A stretch of 64,000 nt of DNA from Gammaproteobacteria bacterium (lineage in GTDB: Bacteria; Pseudomonadota; Gammaproteobacteria; Pseudomonadales; Azotimanducaceae): positions 1 through 64,000 of the forward strand of contig JAPOYV010000097.1 of assembly GCA_026706385.1 (NCBI GenBank), in the 5' to 3' direction. The position numbers were made by a program, and so were the translations under genes. This document shows, one piece after another, positions 27,237-36,502 of the stretch (within the stretch, counting starts at the first letter, position 1; every line of letters begins with the position of its first letter). The notes under the pieces are model-generated. The model was not told where the DNA came from. It was given only the letters and a program-made list of their open reading frames with translations, and searched no databases.

Positions 27237-28322
27237 CAGCCCGAGACGGTAGTACGAGTCCCCGGTTGCCTTCAGCGTGTCGTCGATGGGGTAGGTCGTG
27301 AGCCCGAGTTCCTCCATGGCGAGCAGGCAGTACGAGCGCGGCGAGTCGTAGGTCTTCTGCGCCGGTGCGCCGTCGGCCATCTCCTCACCCCCGACTTCCG
27401 CGATCCCGGGGAACAGGTCCCTGAGGCGCGCCTGCATCTGCCAGGTAAACAACTCACCGGAGCGCTCCGCCGCCGAGAGGATGTACCGGGAGCCGTTCTG
27501 GGCGACCGTGCTCTCGGCGCATAGCCGATGGGCGCGGGCCACGTCGCGGACGTCGACGTTGTTCCACAACATGCGCCCGCCGCGCGACTTCTTGTAGGGC
27601 TTGCCCATCAGCATATAGCGGATGCAGTTCTGCCAGCTCCAGCCCTGGTCGTGGTTAGCGCACATCAGCGGACCGATGACGTGCAATGGCAGGATCGACA
27701 TGGCGGCGAACGCACCGTCCTCGGCGGCCGCTTCGTAGAGCATGCGTTCCGCGGCGGCCTTCGCCATGGCGTAGGCGAGGTCGCGGTTCTTGGGAATGTT
27801 GTCCTCGGTCCAGCGGCCGCCGTAGCCCTCGATGTTGTCGCCGCACCAGTCCTTTTCGGTGAAGACGTAGCCTTCGGGACGCGGGTGGCCGACCGCGGCG
27901 AAGGAACTCGTGAAGACGAAGCGCTTGAGCGCGTTCGATTTGCGCGCCGACTCGAGGACGTGGCGCACCTCGGTGAAGCAGCCGTCGTACACCTCCTGCG
28001 GCGTCTCGCGGTTGTAGCCGACTGCCGCCCCCGCGTGCATGACCGCCGAGCAGCCGGCGAACGCCTCGTCGTAGCTGCCGGCTTCGAAGATGTCGCCCAC
28101 AGCGAGCGTCGTATGTCCCCGCAAGCCCGCGTCGTTGAGCGCGAGCAGGTGGTCGACCTTCTCCGGCTTGGAGACGTCGCGCACGCAGGAGCGTACCTCG
28201 TAGCCTTGCTCCATCAGGTCGCGGACGATCCAGGAGCCGATGTAGCCGCTGGCGCCGGTTACCGCAACCGGCCCGTCGGCGGGAGAGATCGCCGTGGCGG
28301 CGGACGAGTTCTGTTGGGGCAT
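27231..28322 (-). CDS. NAD(P)-dependent epimerase/reductase (extended SDR, dihydroflavonol-reductase-like)
   Basis: A 363-residue extended short-chain dehydrogenase. VTGASGYIGSWIV is the nucleotide site, YAMAKAAAE is the catalytic YxxxK, and the general form resembles dihydroflavonol-4-reductase and 3-beta-hydroxysteroid dehydrogenase relatives that reduce aldehydes or ketones. The start is ATG 28322 (MPQQNSS). Substrate unknown. It is divergent from the CoA-transferase pair across about 170 bp. Confidence 0.85.
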   Translation of the reverse strand: MPQQNSSAATAISPADGPVAVTGASGYIGSWIVRDLMEQGYEVRSCVRDVSKPEKVDHLLALNDAGLRGHTTLAVGDIFEAGSYDEAFAGCSAVMHAGAAVGYNRETPQEVYDGCFTEVRHVLESARKSNALKRFVFTSSFAAVGHPRPEGYVFTEKDWCGDNIEGYGGRWTEDNIPKNRDLAYAMAKAAAERMLYEAAAEDGAFAAMSILPLHVIGPLMCANHDQGWSWQNCIRYMLMGKPYKKSRGGRMLWNNVDVRDVARAHRLCAESTVAQNGSRYILSAAERSGELFTWQMQARLRDLFPGIAEVGGEEMADGAPAQKTYDSPRSYCLLAMEELGLTTYPIDDTLKATGDSYYRLGLL

Positions 28323-28489
28323 GGAGAGGTCTCGCGAGTGACGGTGACGCCATCTTGGCAAGTGCGGGTGTCAACGGTCAACGGGATTGCAGCCAAACGC
28401 GGCGGACACTTGGCGCCAACGGTCCAACTCGACAAGTGCGCGCGTGATTAGACAAACTCGCACGCGTTCAAGGCGTACGTGGAAGACCC

Positions 28490-29758
28490 ATGCCGGACAG
28501 TGCACCGTCGCCAGCCGCCGACCGGCCGCAGGCGCTATCGGCGTTTCGCATCTGCGATTTCACCGGGCAGTTGGCGGGGGCGGGCGCGACCCGGTGGCTG
28601 GCGTCGTTCGGAGCGGAGGTCATCCGCATCGAGGACCCTGTTCGCGAAGGCCGCTGGGACATCCTGCGCGGCACGCCGCCCTACGTGGACGACCGCCGCG
28701 GCATCGACATGGGCGGTGCGTTCAACAATCACAACGCCGGCAAGTACGGCATCACGCTGAACCTTCGCGACGAGCGTGCCAAGGACATCCTGACCAGCTT
28801 GATCGAGATCTCCGACGTGGTCAGCGAGAACTTCGCCAAGGGCGTGCTCGAGCGCTGGGGCTTCGGCTACGAGCGTCTGAAGGAAATCAAGCCCGACATC
28901 ATCTACGTCTCCAACTGCGGCTTCGGCCACGTCGGACCGTACAGCGACTTCAAGACCTGGGGACCGATCGTGCAGGCGGTCTCCGGGCTCACCTTCACCT
29001 CGGGTCTGCCGGGTTTGGAACCGGCGGGGTGGGGCTACTCGTACATGGACCACACCGGCGCCTACTACATGGCCATGGCGATCCTGCTCGCGTTGATCCA
29101 TCGCCAGCGCACGGGCGAGGGGCAGTGGGTCGACCTCGCCTGCACGGAGTCGGCGCTCTCGCTGCACGGCCCGGCACTGCTGGATTGGACCGTCAACCAG
29201 CGCCCCAGCCGGCGTCCGGGCCGCCCCCATGCGAATCGCTCGTTCTGGCCGCCCATGGCGCCCCACGGCATCTATCCCTGTGCGGGCGACGACGACTGGG
29301 TGGCGATCGCGTGTCGCGACCAGGCCGATTGGGAGGCGTTCGCCAAGGTCGTGGGGGAGGCGTGGTGCGACGGTCCCACGTTCGCGACCCCCGACTCGCG
29401 GCACGCCAACCAGGACCCGCTGGACGAGAACATCACCGCGTGGACGGCGCAGCAAGGCAAGTTCGATGTAGAGGAGTTGCTGCGCGCTGCCGGCGTGCCC
29501 GTCGCGGCTGTGATGAAACCGCAGGAGCGGATCGACATCGACCCCAGCACAGCCGACTTCGGGCTGTGGCCCACGGTGCGCCACGCCAAGATGGGCGATG
29601 TGCGCGTCGACGGCCAGCCCGCGCACTTCTCGGAGACCGAGTGGCGCTTTGAAAGGGGCGGCCCGTGCCTGGGAGAGCACACCGCCGACGTGCTCACGAG
29701 GCTGCTCGGCTTCTCGGCCGAGGACGTTGATGCGCTGCACGCGGAGGGCGTGGTATGA
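28490..29758 (+). CDS. CaiB/BaiF family (class III) CoA-transferase, catalytic-type subunit
   Basis: A 422-residue class III CoA-transferase, moving CoA between carboxylic acids. The catalytic aspartate is Asp187 in YSYMDHTGAYYMAMAIL. GFGYERLKEIKPDIIYVS and RTGEGQWVDLACTESAL are family motifs. The stop overlaps the next CoA-transferase start by 4 bp (ATGA at 29755-29758), suggesting a heteromeric enzyme. Substrate unknown. Confidence 0.9.
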   Translation: MPDSAPSPAADRPQALSAFRICDFTGQLAGAGATRWLASFGAEVIRIEDPVREGRWDILRGTPPYVDDRRGIDMGGAFNNHNAGKYGITLNLRDERAKDILTSLIEISDVVSENFAKGVLERWGFGYERLKEIKPDIIYVSNCGFGHVGPYSDFKTWGPIVQAVSGLTFTSGLPGLEPAGWGYSYMDHTGAYYMAMAILLALIHRQRTGEGQWVDLACTESALSLHGPALLDWTVNQRPSRRPGRPHANRSFWPPMAPHGIYPCAGDDDWVAIACRDQADWEAFAKVVGEAWCDGPTFATPDSRHANQDPLDENITAWTAQQGKFDVEELLRAAGVPVAAVMKPQERIDIDPSTADFGLWPTVRHAKMGDVRVDGQPAHFSETEWRFERGGPCLGEHTADVLTRLLGFSAEDVDALHAEGVV

Positions 29759-30981
29759 GCGCGTTGGCGGGACTGCGCGTCGTCGAATTGGCGCGCGAAC
29801 CGATCGCTCTGGCCGGGAAGTTGCTCGGTGACATGGGGGCGGACGTGATCCTGGTCGAACCGCCGGGGGGCGATCCGAGCCGGGACTATCCGCCGTTCGT
29901 CGACGACGAGCCAGGCACGGACCGCAGCCTTTATTGGTGGCACTACCACACCAGCAAGCGCGGGGTCGTGATCGACCTCGACCACGAGGCGGGGCGCGAC
30001 CGCTTCCGTTCGCTGATCGGCACGGCGGATGTGCTCCTGGAAGCCGAGCCGCGTCGTCGGCTCGGCGCGCTCGGGCTCGACTACGTGGATCTCGCGCGCC
30101 TGCGTCCGGAACTGATCCACGTCGCCGTCACCCCGTATGGCCGAGAAGATGCCAAGAGCGACCTGCCGTTCACCGATCTCACCGTGATGGCGGCGTCCGG
30201 TCCGCCCTGGAGTTGCGGCTACGACGATCACGCGCTGCCGCCGATCCGCGGACCGCTGCAGGGCTACCAGACCGCAGCCCACTTCGCCTTCCTATCGGCG
30301 TTGACAGCTCTCCTGTACCGGTCGATGTCCGGTCGTGGCCAGTTCATCGACGTGAGCATGACGGCGGCGTCGAACGTCACCACCGAGGCCGCGTCCTATT
30401 CGTGGCTGGTGGCGCAGCGCACGGTGCAGCGGCAGACCGGGCGGCATGCGTCGGTGTCCCCCTCGCGGGAGACCCAGCAGCTCTGCGCCGACGGTCGCCA
30501 CGCCAACACGGGCGTGCCGCCGCGCCAGCCGAGGGAGTTCGCGGCCCTTTACGACTGGCTGAAGGAACTGGGCCTGGACGCCGAACTGCCGGAGGCCGTC
30601 TTCCTGGAGATGGGTGCCAACTGGGAAGGGCCGTTCGACCTGTCGAGGATCGGCAGCGACGACGAGATCACCGCCATCTTCGGTGCTGGCCGGGAGGGGC
30701 TCAAGCTCATTGCGTCACGCGTTTCCGCCCAGGACTTCTTCGTCGGCTGCCAGCGCGCGGGGTTGGCCGTCGGGGTCGTGAACGCGCCGGAAGAGGCGTT
30801 CGAGGACGAGCACTTCAAGGCCCGGGGGTTCCAGGTGCCGGTGCACCACGAGGACATCGACCGCACGATCGTCTATCCCGGCGCCCCGTACGCGCTCACC
30901 GGCAGCCCGTGGGCGATTTCCCGCCGCGCACCGAAACTCGGCGAGCACGACGACGAGGTCTTCGGCGAACTGGCCCCTTAA
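29755..30981 (+). CDS. CaiB/BaiF family CoA-transferase paralogue, probably non-catalytic subunit
   Basis: A 408-residue paralogue of the upstream gene, coupled to it. The family frame is clear (LAGLRVVELAREPIALAGKLLGDMGADVILVEPP; LTALLYRSMSGRGQFIDVSM), but the segment that should hold the catalytic Asp reads GPLQGYQTAAHFAF (about residues 167-180) with no aspartate. It may therefore be a structural partner of the active first subunit. This follows from alignment by eye with the neighbour and family memory. Two hairpins follow the stop. Confidence 0.85.
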   Translation: MSALAGLRVVELAREPIALAGKLLGDMGADVILVEPPGGDPSRDYPPFVDDEPGTDRSLYWWHYHTSKRGVVIDLDHEAGRDRFRSLIGTADVLLEAEPRRRLGALGLDYVDLARLRPELIHVAVTPYGREDAKSDLPFTDLTVMAASGPPWSCGYDDHALPPIRGPLQGYQTAAHFAFLSALTALLYRSMSGRGQFIDVSMTAASNVTTEAASYSWLVAQRTVQRQTGRHASVSPSRETQQLCADGRHANTGVPPRQPREFAALYDWLKELGLDAELPEAVFLEMGANWEGPFDLSRIGSDDEITAIFGAGREGLKLIASRVSAQDFFVGCQRAGLAVGVVNAPEEAFEDEHFKARGFQVPVHHEDIDRTIVYPGAPYALTGSPWAISRRAPKLGEHDDEVFGELAP

Positions 30982-30997
30982 GCGCCCCAAAGCCGGG

Positions 30998-31037
30998 CCG
31001 GCGCTGCTGTGCGCCGGAACGCGCCGCCTGCGGCGCG
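30998..31037. terminator. Two tandem GC hairpins between convergent genes
   Basis: CCGGCGC (30998-31004) pairs with GCGCCGG (31011-31017), and an 8-bp stem (31020-31027 with 31030-31037) follows. They sit between the convergent CoA-transferase and DUF3108 genes. No T-tract is present, so a bidirectional transcription block is inferred, not shown. Confidence 0.4.
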
Positions 31038-31072
31038 CCGACTCCGGCCCAAGGCCACGTACGCGGCGTCTG

Positions 31073-31744
31073 CTAGCGGTCGAGGCGCAGGCGCAGGACG
31101 CCGTCGGGGAACACCGGCACGCGGATGCGAATGCGCACGGGGACCTCGCGCCCGTCCACCGCAGCCGACCAGACCGTGATCCGGCGGGCGCGGCGCCCGT
31201 CTTCGTAGAACCGATACGCGCATCGTCTTGCCGGGCCGGAGTAGGTGTGCGGACCGCCGTGCAGCCGGCTTTCCGACGACGAGAGCAGGTCCACCCGATA
31301 CGTGTCTTCGCCGTCGTGGACGATGGTGCCGTCGGCCAGGCAATGCGGGGCCAGGAAGGTTGCGGACATCAGGTCTGAACCGGGCGGCTGCTGAACCTCT
31401 TCGGACTCGCGGTCGGTCGCGTGGATCGTGGTCTTGTCCCGGAACGCCAGCAGCACTTCGCGCGTCTCGCCATCGTCTTCGAGGAGCAGATAGGCGTTGG
31501 TGACCGGGTAGCCGTCGACGAAACGTCCCGTCGCCGCGAAACGTCCCTGCCAGCGGAAGAAGCGGTTCATGGCCCCGCTCGTGGCGACCATGCCGCTGAG
31601 CTCGTAGCGGTCGCCGTCGCGTTCCACGGACAGATCCACCGCACCGGCGCGTATCCAGGCCACCTGGGCGTCGTAGTGCAATTGCTCGGCGCGGCCCGTG
31701 ACGGTGACGACCAGGAGTCCAGCCAGGATGACTGCCCGCGTCAT
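31073..31744 (-). CDS. DUF3108 domain-containing exported protein
   Basis: A 223-residue protein with a signal peptide (MTRAVILAGLLVVTVTGRA). The sequence LHYDAQVAWIRAGAVDLSVERDGDRYELSG and the C-terminal GREVPVRIRIRV match DUF3108, a beta-rich periplasmic domain of unknown function frequently found near envelope glycan genes. It is the last gene of the glycan operon, overlapping the methyltransferase stop by 4 bp. Confidence 0.8.
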   Translation of the reverse strand: MTRAVILAGLLVVTVTGRAEQLHYDAQVAWIRAGAVDLSVERDGDRYELSGMVATSGAMNRFFRWQGRFAATGRFVDGYPVTNAYLLLEDDGETREVLLAFRDKTTIHATDRESEEVQQPPGSDLMSATFLAPHCLADGTIVHDGEDTYRVDLLSSSESRLHGGPHTYSGPARRCAYRFYEDGRRARRITVWSAAVDGREVPVRIRIRVPVFPDGVLRLRLDR

Positions 31745-32490
31745 GCGTAGCACACCGGCACGGCGTCGACGAAGACGCCCGCTGACGCCCGGATGGGCAT
31801 GGGCACGCTTTCGTCCGGACAGCGCACGAACGGCTGGTAGCGCGCATCGACCTCGTCGGAGCGGATGATCTCGACGCGACCGAAGTGGGGCTCGAAGCGG
31901 GCGAAGTAGTCGAGGCCCGGTTCGTGCATCAGGCGGGTGACCGGGTCGCGCGCGCTTCGGTCGACCGTGTAGGCGCCCATCAGCGGCACGGGCAGAATGG
32001 CAAGGCCGGCGGGCCGCAGCACGCGACGGACCTCGGCGATGGCGGCGAGGTCGTCGACCGGATACTCGAGGACGTGGGAGGCGAAGACGCAGTCGAAGCT
32101 CTCGGTGGCGAACGGCAGACATTGGATGTCCAGCACCACGTCGACGTCGCGGCGGTTGAGGTCGCCCGACCGGTAGCCGCCGAATCGCCGGCGCAGGTAG
32201 CGCCGCAGGATCGGCTCGGGAGCGATGTGCAGGATGTCCCGGGACGCCGGATCGACCTCTTCTAGGACGCGTTCGAGTACCGCGAAGTGCAGCCGGGTGC
32301 GTTCCAGCGCGCCACAGGCCGGACACTTTGCGTCGGTCCGCGCACCCTTGTTCATGAATGGGCCGGCGTAGCCGCACGCCGGGCATACGTACGTTTCTCG
32401 TTTGCGATACAGCGCCCGGAACAGCGGGGCACGGAACGCCTTCAGCGCCAGCTCGGCGTCCTTGGCACCCCGCGATGCGAAACCCCTCAC
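31741..32490 (-). CDS. SAM-dependent methyltransferase with zinc-ribbon N-terminus
   Basis: A 249-residue protein. Residues about 30-55 hold a two-CxxC zinc ribbon (CPACGYAG and CPACGALER), followed by a class I methyltransferase core with LDIQCLPFATESFDCVFASHVLEYPVDD and AEVRRVLRPAG. The start is GTG 32490, which overlaps the upstream stop as GTGA. Position within the glycan operon suggests modification of a surface sugar; this is inferred. Confidence 0.8.
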   Translation of the reverse strand: MRGFASRGAKDAELALKAFRAPLFRALYRKRETYVCPACGYAGPFMNKGARTDAKCPACGALERTRLHFAVLERVLEEVDPASRDILHIAPEPILRRYLRRRFGGYRSGDLNRRDVDVVLDIQCLPFATESFDCVFASHVLEYPVDDLAAIAEVRRVLRPAGLAILPVPLMGAYTVDRSARDPVTRLMHEPGLDYFARFEPHFGRVEIIRSDEVDARYQPFVRCPDESVPMPIRASAGVFVDAVPVCYA

Positions 32491-33509
32491 CGGGGCGCGA
32501 TCCGGCGGGCAAGTTCGTCGATTTGCGGTTCGACCATTGCCGCGAGCGACGGCGGCGGCGTGACTTGGTCGTCGATCCCCGCACCGACTTCGTGATGGCC
32601 GCACAGTCCGAGACGCTGGTACTTCGTGAGCGCGTCTTGGTAGCGCTGGTTCGGTGTGCCGTCGCCGGTGTGGACCAGGATCAGCGGTTTGGCCGCGGCG
32701 ATGCATTCGCTGATCATGGACATGCTGTCCACAGTGACGAAGAGCCGCTCGGCGGCGCCCATGAGATCGCCGAGAATGCGCTCTTCGCGTCGGCTCCACC
32801 ACACGGCGTAGGCGACATTGTGGGGGGCGAGGGCGGCAAACAACGCATCTTCGGCTGCACGCCCGGTGCGCCGCGACGTGGAGATGAGCCAGCGCACCCC
32901 GTGGCGAGCCGCGAGCTCGTTCATCCAGCCTCCGAGCTTCCGCCAGTGCGTGGCGCGGTACGTTTTGCCGGCGCCGTCGCCGCCGCAAGCCATTAACCAC
33001 AGGCGCTCGCTCTCCAATCCATGACGTTCCGCGAAGGCGCGCCCGCGGGCCGCCATCTCCGCGTCCGTCGACGGGCTCGGAGCGACGGTCACGACGATGT
33101 TCGACGCATCGCCCGTTGGCTCGAGCGTGAGGTGCGCGGTGAAGCAGCGGCCGGGAAGTCGGCGTCGCGACCCCAGGAACACGTTGGGTCGGCGTAGGTG
33201 TCGTGCCAGCAGGACGTTCGCGAAGGCCGTATTGCCGCCCGCTGAGACCACGACGTCGACCGGGCCGTCGGGCCGTGGCGGTTCGCCGTGAAAGAGTCGG
33301 TAAGCGGCGAGCCCGGCCGTTTCACGCCGTAGCAAAGGCGGGAGTACGAGACGTGCCAAGGACCGGGCACGCAGGTCGACCCGGTGTTCGTCGGTGTGGG
33401 TCGAGAATCGCGTCGCCAGCCAGCGGACTAGGCCGCGCGCTTGGCTGACATGCCCGGGGACGCCGTCCGAGACGATCAGTACGGCCAGTGCCGGCTTCGG
33501 CTCCGTCAT
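32487..33509 (-). CDS. ELM1/GtrOC1-family putative glycosyltransferase
   Basis: A 340-residue protein of the ELM1/GtrOC1 family, related to mitochondrial-fission protein ELM1 but in bacteria placed in envelope glycan clusters. Characteristic pieces are LIVSDGVPGHVSQARGL at the N-terminus, then WRKLGGWMNELAARHG and VTVDSMSMISECIAAAKPLILVHT, a GT-B-like nucleotide-sugar region. The start is ATG 33509, overlapping the upstream stop by 4 bp. Confidence 0.85.
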   Translation of the reverse strand: MTEPKPALAVLIVSDGVPGHVSQARGLVRWLATRFSTHTDEHRVDLRARSLARLVLPPLLRRETAGLAAYRLFHGEPPRPDGPVDVVVSAGGNTAFANVLLARHLRRPNVFLGSRRRLPGRCFTAHLTLEPTGDASNIVVTVAPSPSTDAEMAARGRAFAERHGLESERLWLMACGGDGAGKTYRATHWRKLGGWMNELAARHGVRWLISTSRRTGRAAEDALFAALAPHNVAYAVWWSRREERILGDLMGAAERLFVTVDSMSMISECIAAAKPLILVHTGDGTPNQRYQDALTKYQRLGLCGHHEVGAGIDDQVTPPPSLAAMVEPQIDELARRIAPR

Positions 33510-34492
33510 CGCACGACCGTGGCGTAGACGGCCCGCGTTGCATGCACCATGTGCTCGACGTTGAGGGCGCGGGCGGCGTGCTCGAAAGCACTTTGCATGC
33601 GGTCTCGGGTTGCGGTGAGGTCGGCAACGCAACGGGTGATGGCGCCCTTGAGATGGGGGATCGGGGCGAGATGCTCCGCGGGGAGCAGGTCCACGGCGCC
33701 TGGCACCGGCGTCGACACGACGGGCAAACGCGCCACCAGGGCCTCGGCCAGCGCGTAGGGAAAACCTTCGCGTTCTGAGGCGAAGACCATCAGGTCAGCC
33801 CCGCCCATGATCGCCCGCGCGTCGCTCCTGAAGCCTGCGAGGGTGACCGGCTTGCCTTCTGCGAGGGCCGCCAGCCGGCTTCGCTCAGGGCCTTCGCCGA
33901 CCAGAAGCAGGTGTCCGAGGCTCCGATCCCACAAGTCGATGAGGCGGTCGTATCCCTTGACCGGCACCAGCCGGCCCACCGCGACCACGACGGGCTGCCC
34001 CGGCGCGATCCCGAAACGCCCGCGCAATTGGGCCCCGGTCATGGCCGGCGGCGCGTCCGGCACGCCGTTGTAGATCACGGTCTTGTTCGGGTGGTCGAGA
34101 TTCGTCAAAACCCGCGGACTCACGCCGATGACGGCATCGAAGCGCCGATACGCGGAGAGGTCCTTCTTCATGCCGTGGATGGTGCCCACCGTCGGGACCG
34201 CGACGTCGGCTGCGGCCACGAGCGCGGCGGCCTTGCCCGCATGCGCGTGCACGACCTCTGCGGCCGCGTCCCGAATACGCTGCTGAAGACCGCGTCGTAG
34301 CGACGGGCTGCGCCGCGACCGGGCGAGGTCGAGCGGCGAGAACGTCACCGTCGACGCGAACCGCGGCCCGTACCGCGCATGTGCGACGACCGTCACGTCG
34401 TCGCCGAGCCGCGCAAGGCCGTTCGCGAGATCGACGACGTGGGTCTCCAGCCCGCCCTCCTCGTTTCCGGCGAGCACCAAGCAGACGTTCAT
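33506..34492 (-). CDS. Glycosyltransferase family 4 protein
   Basis: A 328-residue GT-B glycosyltransferase. The N-terminal glycine-rich region EEGGLETHVVDLANGLARLGDDVTVV and the C-terminal FASEREGFPYALAEALVARLPVVST (EX7E-type nucleotide-sugar motif) are typical of family GT4. It probably adds a sugar to a lipid-linked or LPS-like acceptor. Overlaps on both sides by 4 bp place it in the operon. Confidence 0.9.
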   Translation of the reverse strand: MNVCLVLAGNEEGGLETHVVDLANGLARLGDDVTVVAHARYGPRFASTVTFSPLDLARSRRSPSLRRGLQQRIRDAAAEVVHAHAGKAAALVAAADVAVPTVGTIHGMKKDLSAYRRFDAVIGVSPRVLTNLDHPNKTVIYNGVPDAPPAMTGAQLRGRFGIAPGQPVVVAVGRLVPVKGYDRLIDLWDRSLGHLLLVGEGPERSRLAALAEGKPVTLAGFRSDARAIMGGADLMVFASEREGFPYALAEALVARLPVVSTPVPGAVDLLPAEHLAPIPHLKGAITRCVADLTATRDRMQSAFEHAARALNVEHMVHATRAVYATVVR

Positions 34493-35307
34493 TCCATGAG
34501 TCCCCGTCTTCCCGTGCGCAATCGCGTGACGAATCCCAATCGGCCCTCCTTGCCGCTGATCTTGACGCGCTTGAGTCTGAGTGCTTCGACTTCGATGTCC
34601 GTACTGATTCCGGCGTCGGTGGTCACGGCGAAACGGTAGCCCGCTTGGTCGACCGTGGCCACATCCTCGTCGGTGTAGATCCCGAATGGGTAGGCGAAGG
34701 CATTGACCTCGGTGTCAAAATGGGCCTCGATGTCGGTCTTGGCGTCGGCGACTTCGTGGCGCCGCTCCGAGTCCGATAGGTCCGTGAGCAGGGCATGGGT
34801 GAGCGTGTGCGCGCCGAGTTCCCACAGGCCCGAGTCGAGCATCGTGCGCAGCTCCGCGTCGCTGAGCTTTTCCTCGCGCATCAACTCGCCGGAGTCGTGG
34901 TGGGCCTTCTTCGTCGTCGACCAGTCCCGGTCGAAGCGGTCCACCACGAGGAACAGGGTCGCCTTCGCGCCGTACTTGGCCAGCAGCGGATGCGCTGCGG
35001 TGTAGTTGTCCCGGTAGCCGTCGTCGAAGGTCAGCACGACTGTCTTCGGCGTGCCCGCGAGGTCGGCAAGTTCGGATAGGAAGGCGAAATGCCAGCCGTT
35101 TTCGGTCAGGTGGCGCAGTTGCTGCTCGAACCGGTCGGGTGCGACCCGCAGCTTGTTGAAGCGTCCACCGGGCAGGCGCTGTCGGATCATGTGGTACATC
35201 AGGATGCGGGGGTGCCTATCGTGCACAGCGGGCCGCCACCAGGCGTACCGGAACGAAAAGGCGGCAAGGAGCAAGACGACGACGACGGTGACGGCAGTGA
35301 ACGTCAT
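34489..35307 (-). CDS. Polysaccharide deacetylase (NodB homology) membrane-anchored protein
   Basis: A 272-residue protein with an N-terminal membrane helix (residues about 3-20) and a NodB domain. TFDDGYRDN holds the catalytic and metal-binding aspartates, and HTLTH the two metal histidines. AYPFGIYT is the usual downstream motif. It should deacetylate N-acetyl sugars outside the cytoplasmic membrane. The start is ATG 35307, overlapping the GT4 stop by 4 bp. Confidence 0.9.
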   Translation of the reverse strand: MTFTAVTVVVVLLLAAFSFRYAWWRPAVHDRHPRILMYHMIRQRLPGGRFNKLRVAPDRFEQQLRHLTENGWHFAFLSELADLAGTPKTVVLTFDDGYRDNYTAAHPLLAKYGAKATLFLVVDRFDRDWSTTKKAHHDSGELMREEKLSDAELRTMLDSGLWELGAHTLTHALLTDLSDSERRHEVADAKTDIEAHFDTEVNAFAYPFGIYTDEDVATVDQAGYRFAVTTDAGISTDIEVEALRLKRVKISGKEGRLGFVTRLRTGRRGLME

Positions 35308-36404
35308 GGTGCTGCCGGTCCTAGGTCGGCGTAAACCGCCAGCGTTTGCGCACACATGCGTTCGACGTCGAAGTCGTGGTCGCGGACCGCTTTGCACGCT
35401 GCGTGCCGGTCCGCGAGGATGCTCGCCAGCCGGTCGGCGGCCCCGGCGTGGTCACCGACCGGGACGCGGCCCTCGGGGTACACGGCCGCGAGGATCTCGC
35501 CCACGCCACCATGGTCGTAGCCAACCACGGGCGTGCCGAGGGAAAGGGCCTCGAGGACGGTTCGGCCGAAGGACTCGGGGTGCGTTGACAGAGAGACGAC
35601 CGCCGCCGCTTGCGCCATGATCTCGCGCACATCCGACCGATGGCCCGTGAACACCAACTCCGGTGCCTGTTTCGCGAGCGCCTCCAGGTACGATCGGTGC
35701 TTGGGTTCGACGCCCCCCACGATGACGCCCACGGCATCGACCTCGTTGGCGCGCAGGCGCGTCATCGCTGCGATGAAGTCGGCATGGCCCTTGAGCCGCG
35801 TGATCCGCCCCGGCAGCACCACCATCGGCCGGTCGCCTAGGGCCGGGGAAGCGGCGCGCCAGCGCCGAAGCCAGTCCGCGGACGGTCGAACGCCTTTGTT
35901 GAAACGCGTGGCGTCGACGCCCCGGTAGATGCGTATGACGCGGTCGGGATCGAGGCCCGGATAGTTGTCCAAGGCATAGCGGCGCGCCGTCTCGGACACG
36001 GCGATGACGCGTTCTCCGCGGGTCATGACCGCGCTGTAGCGGCCCACGGTGTAGAGGCCGTGAACGGTGGTCACGAAACGCGGTCTGGCAACCGGTGCCA
36101 TGCGCCGCCAGGCCAGCCACGCCACCCACGCCGGCATTCGCGAGCGGGCGTGGACCACGTCCGGGCGTTCCTGGTCCAGCCAACGTCGGAACCTGCCGAC
36201 ATCGAAGGCGATCGAAGGCCGTTTGCGGCCGATGTCCCAGGCGACGTGCCGGGAGCCTTCGTCAACCACGGTGTCCACCAGCCGGCCGCCGTTCGAGACG
36301 ACGATGGACTCGTGTCCCGCCCTGACCAGCGCGCGGGCGATCTCCAGCGTGCCTTGCTCGACGCCGCCGCCGTCCAGCGCGGGCAGGACCTGCACGACCT
36401 TCAA
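35304..36404 (-). CDS. Glycosyltransferase family 4 protein (first gene of glycan operon)
   Basis: A 366-residue GT-B enzyme. DGGGVEQGTLEIARALVRAGHESIVVS is the N-terminal signature and HPESFGRTVLEALSLGTPVVGYDHGG the EX7E donor-binding motif. It begins the six-gene coupled set GT4-deacetylase-GT4-ELM1-methyltransferase-DUF3108. The 98 bp up to the divergent PhoX-like gene must hold the operon promoter. Confidence 0.9.
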   Translation of the reverse strand: MKVVQVLPALDGGGVEQGTLEIARALVRAGHESIVVSNGGRLVDTVVDEGSRHVAWDIGRKRPSIAFDVGRFRRWLDQERPDVVHARSRMPAWVAWLAWRRMAPVARPRFVTTVHGLYTVGRYSAVMTRGERVIAVSETARRYALDNYPGLDPDRVIRIYRGVDATRFNKGVRPSADWLRRWRAASPALGDRPMVVLPGRITRLKGHADFIAAMTRLRANEVDAVGVIVGGVEPKHRSYLEALAKQAPELVFTGHRSDVREIMAQAAAVVSLSTHPESFGRTVLEALSLGTPVVGYDHGGVGEILAAVYPEGRVPVGDHAGAADRLASILADRHAACKAVRDHDFDVERMCAQTLAVYADLGPAAP

Positions 36405-36502
36405 CGCAAGCGGCCTTAAAGAAAACGCGTAGGTTCCAACTGTAAAGATGAACTGTGGTCAGGGAAATGAGTGCCGCGGTGGGCGCTGATACCATCGCCG
36501 GC

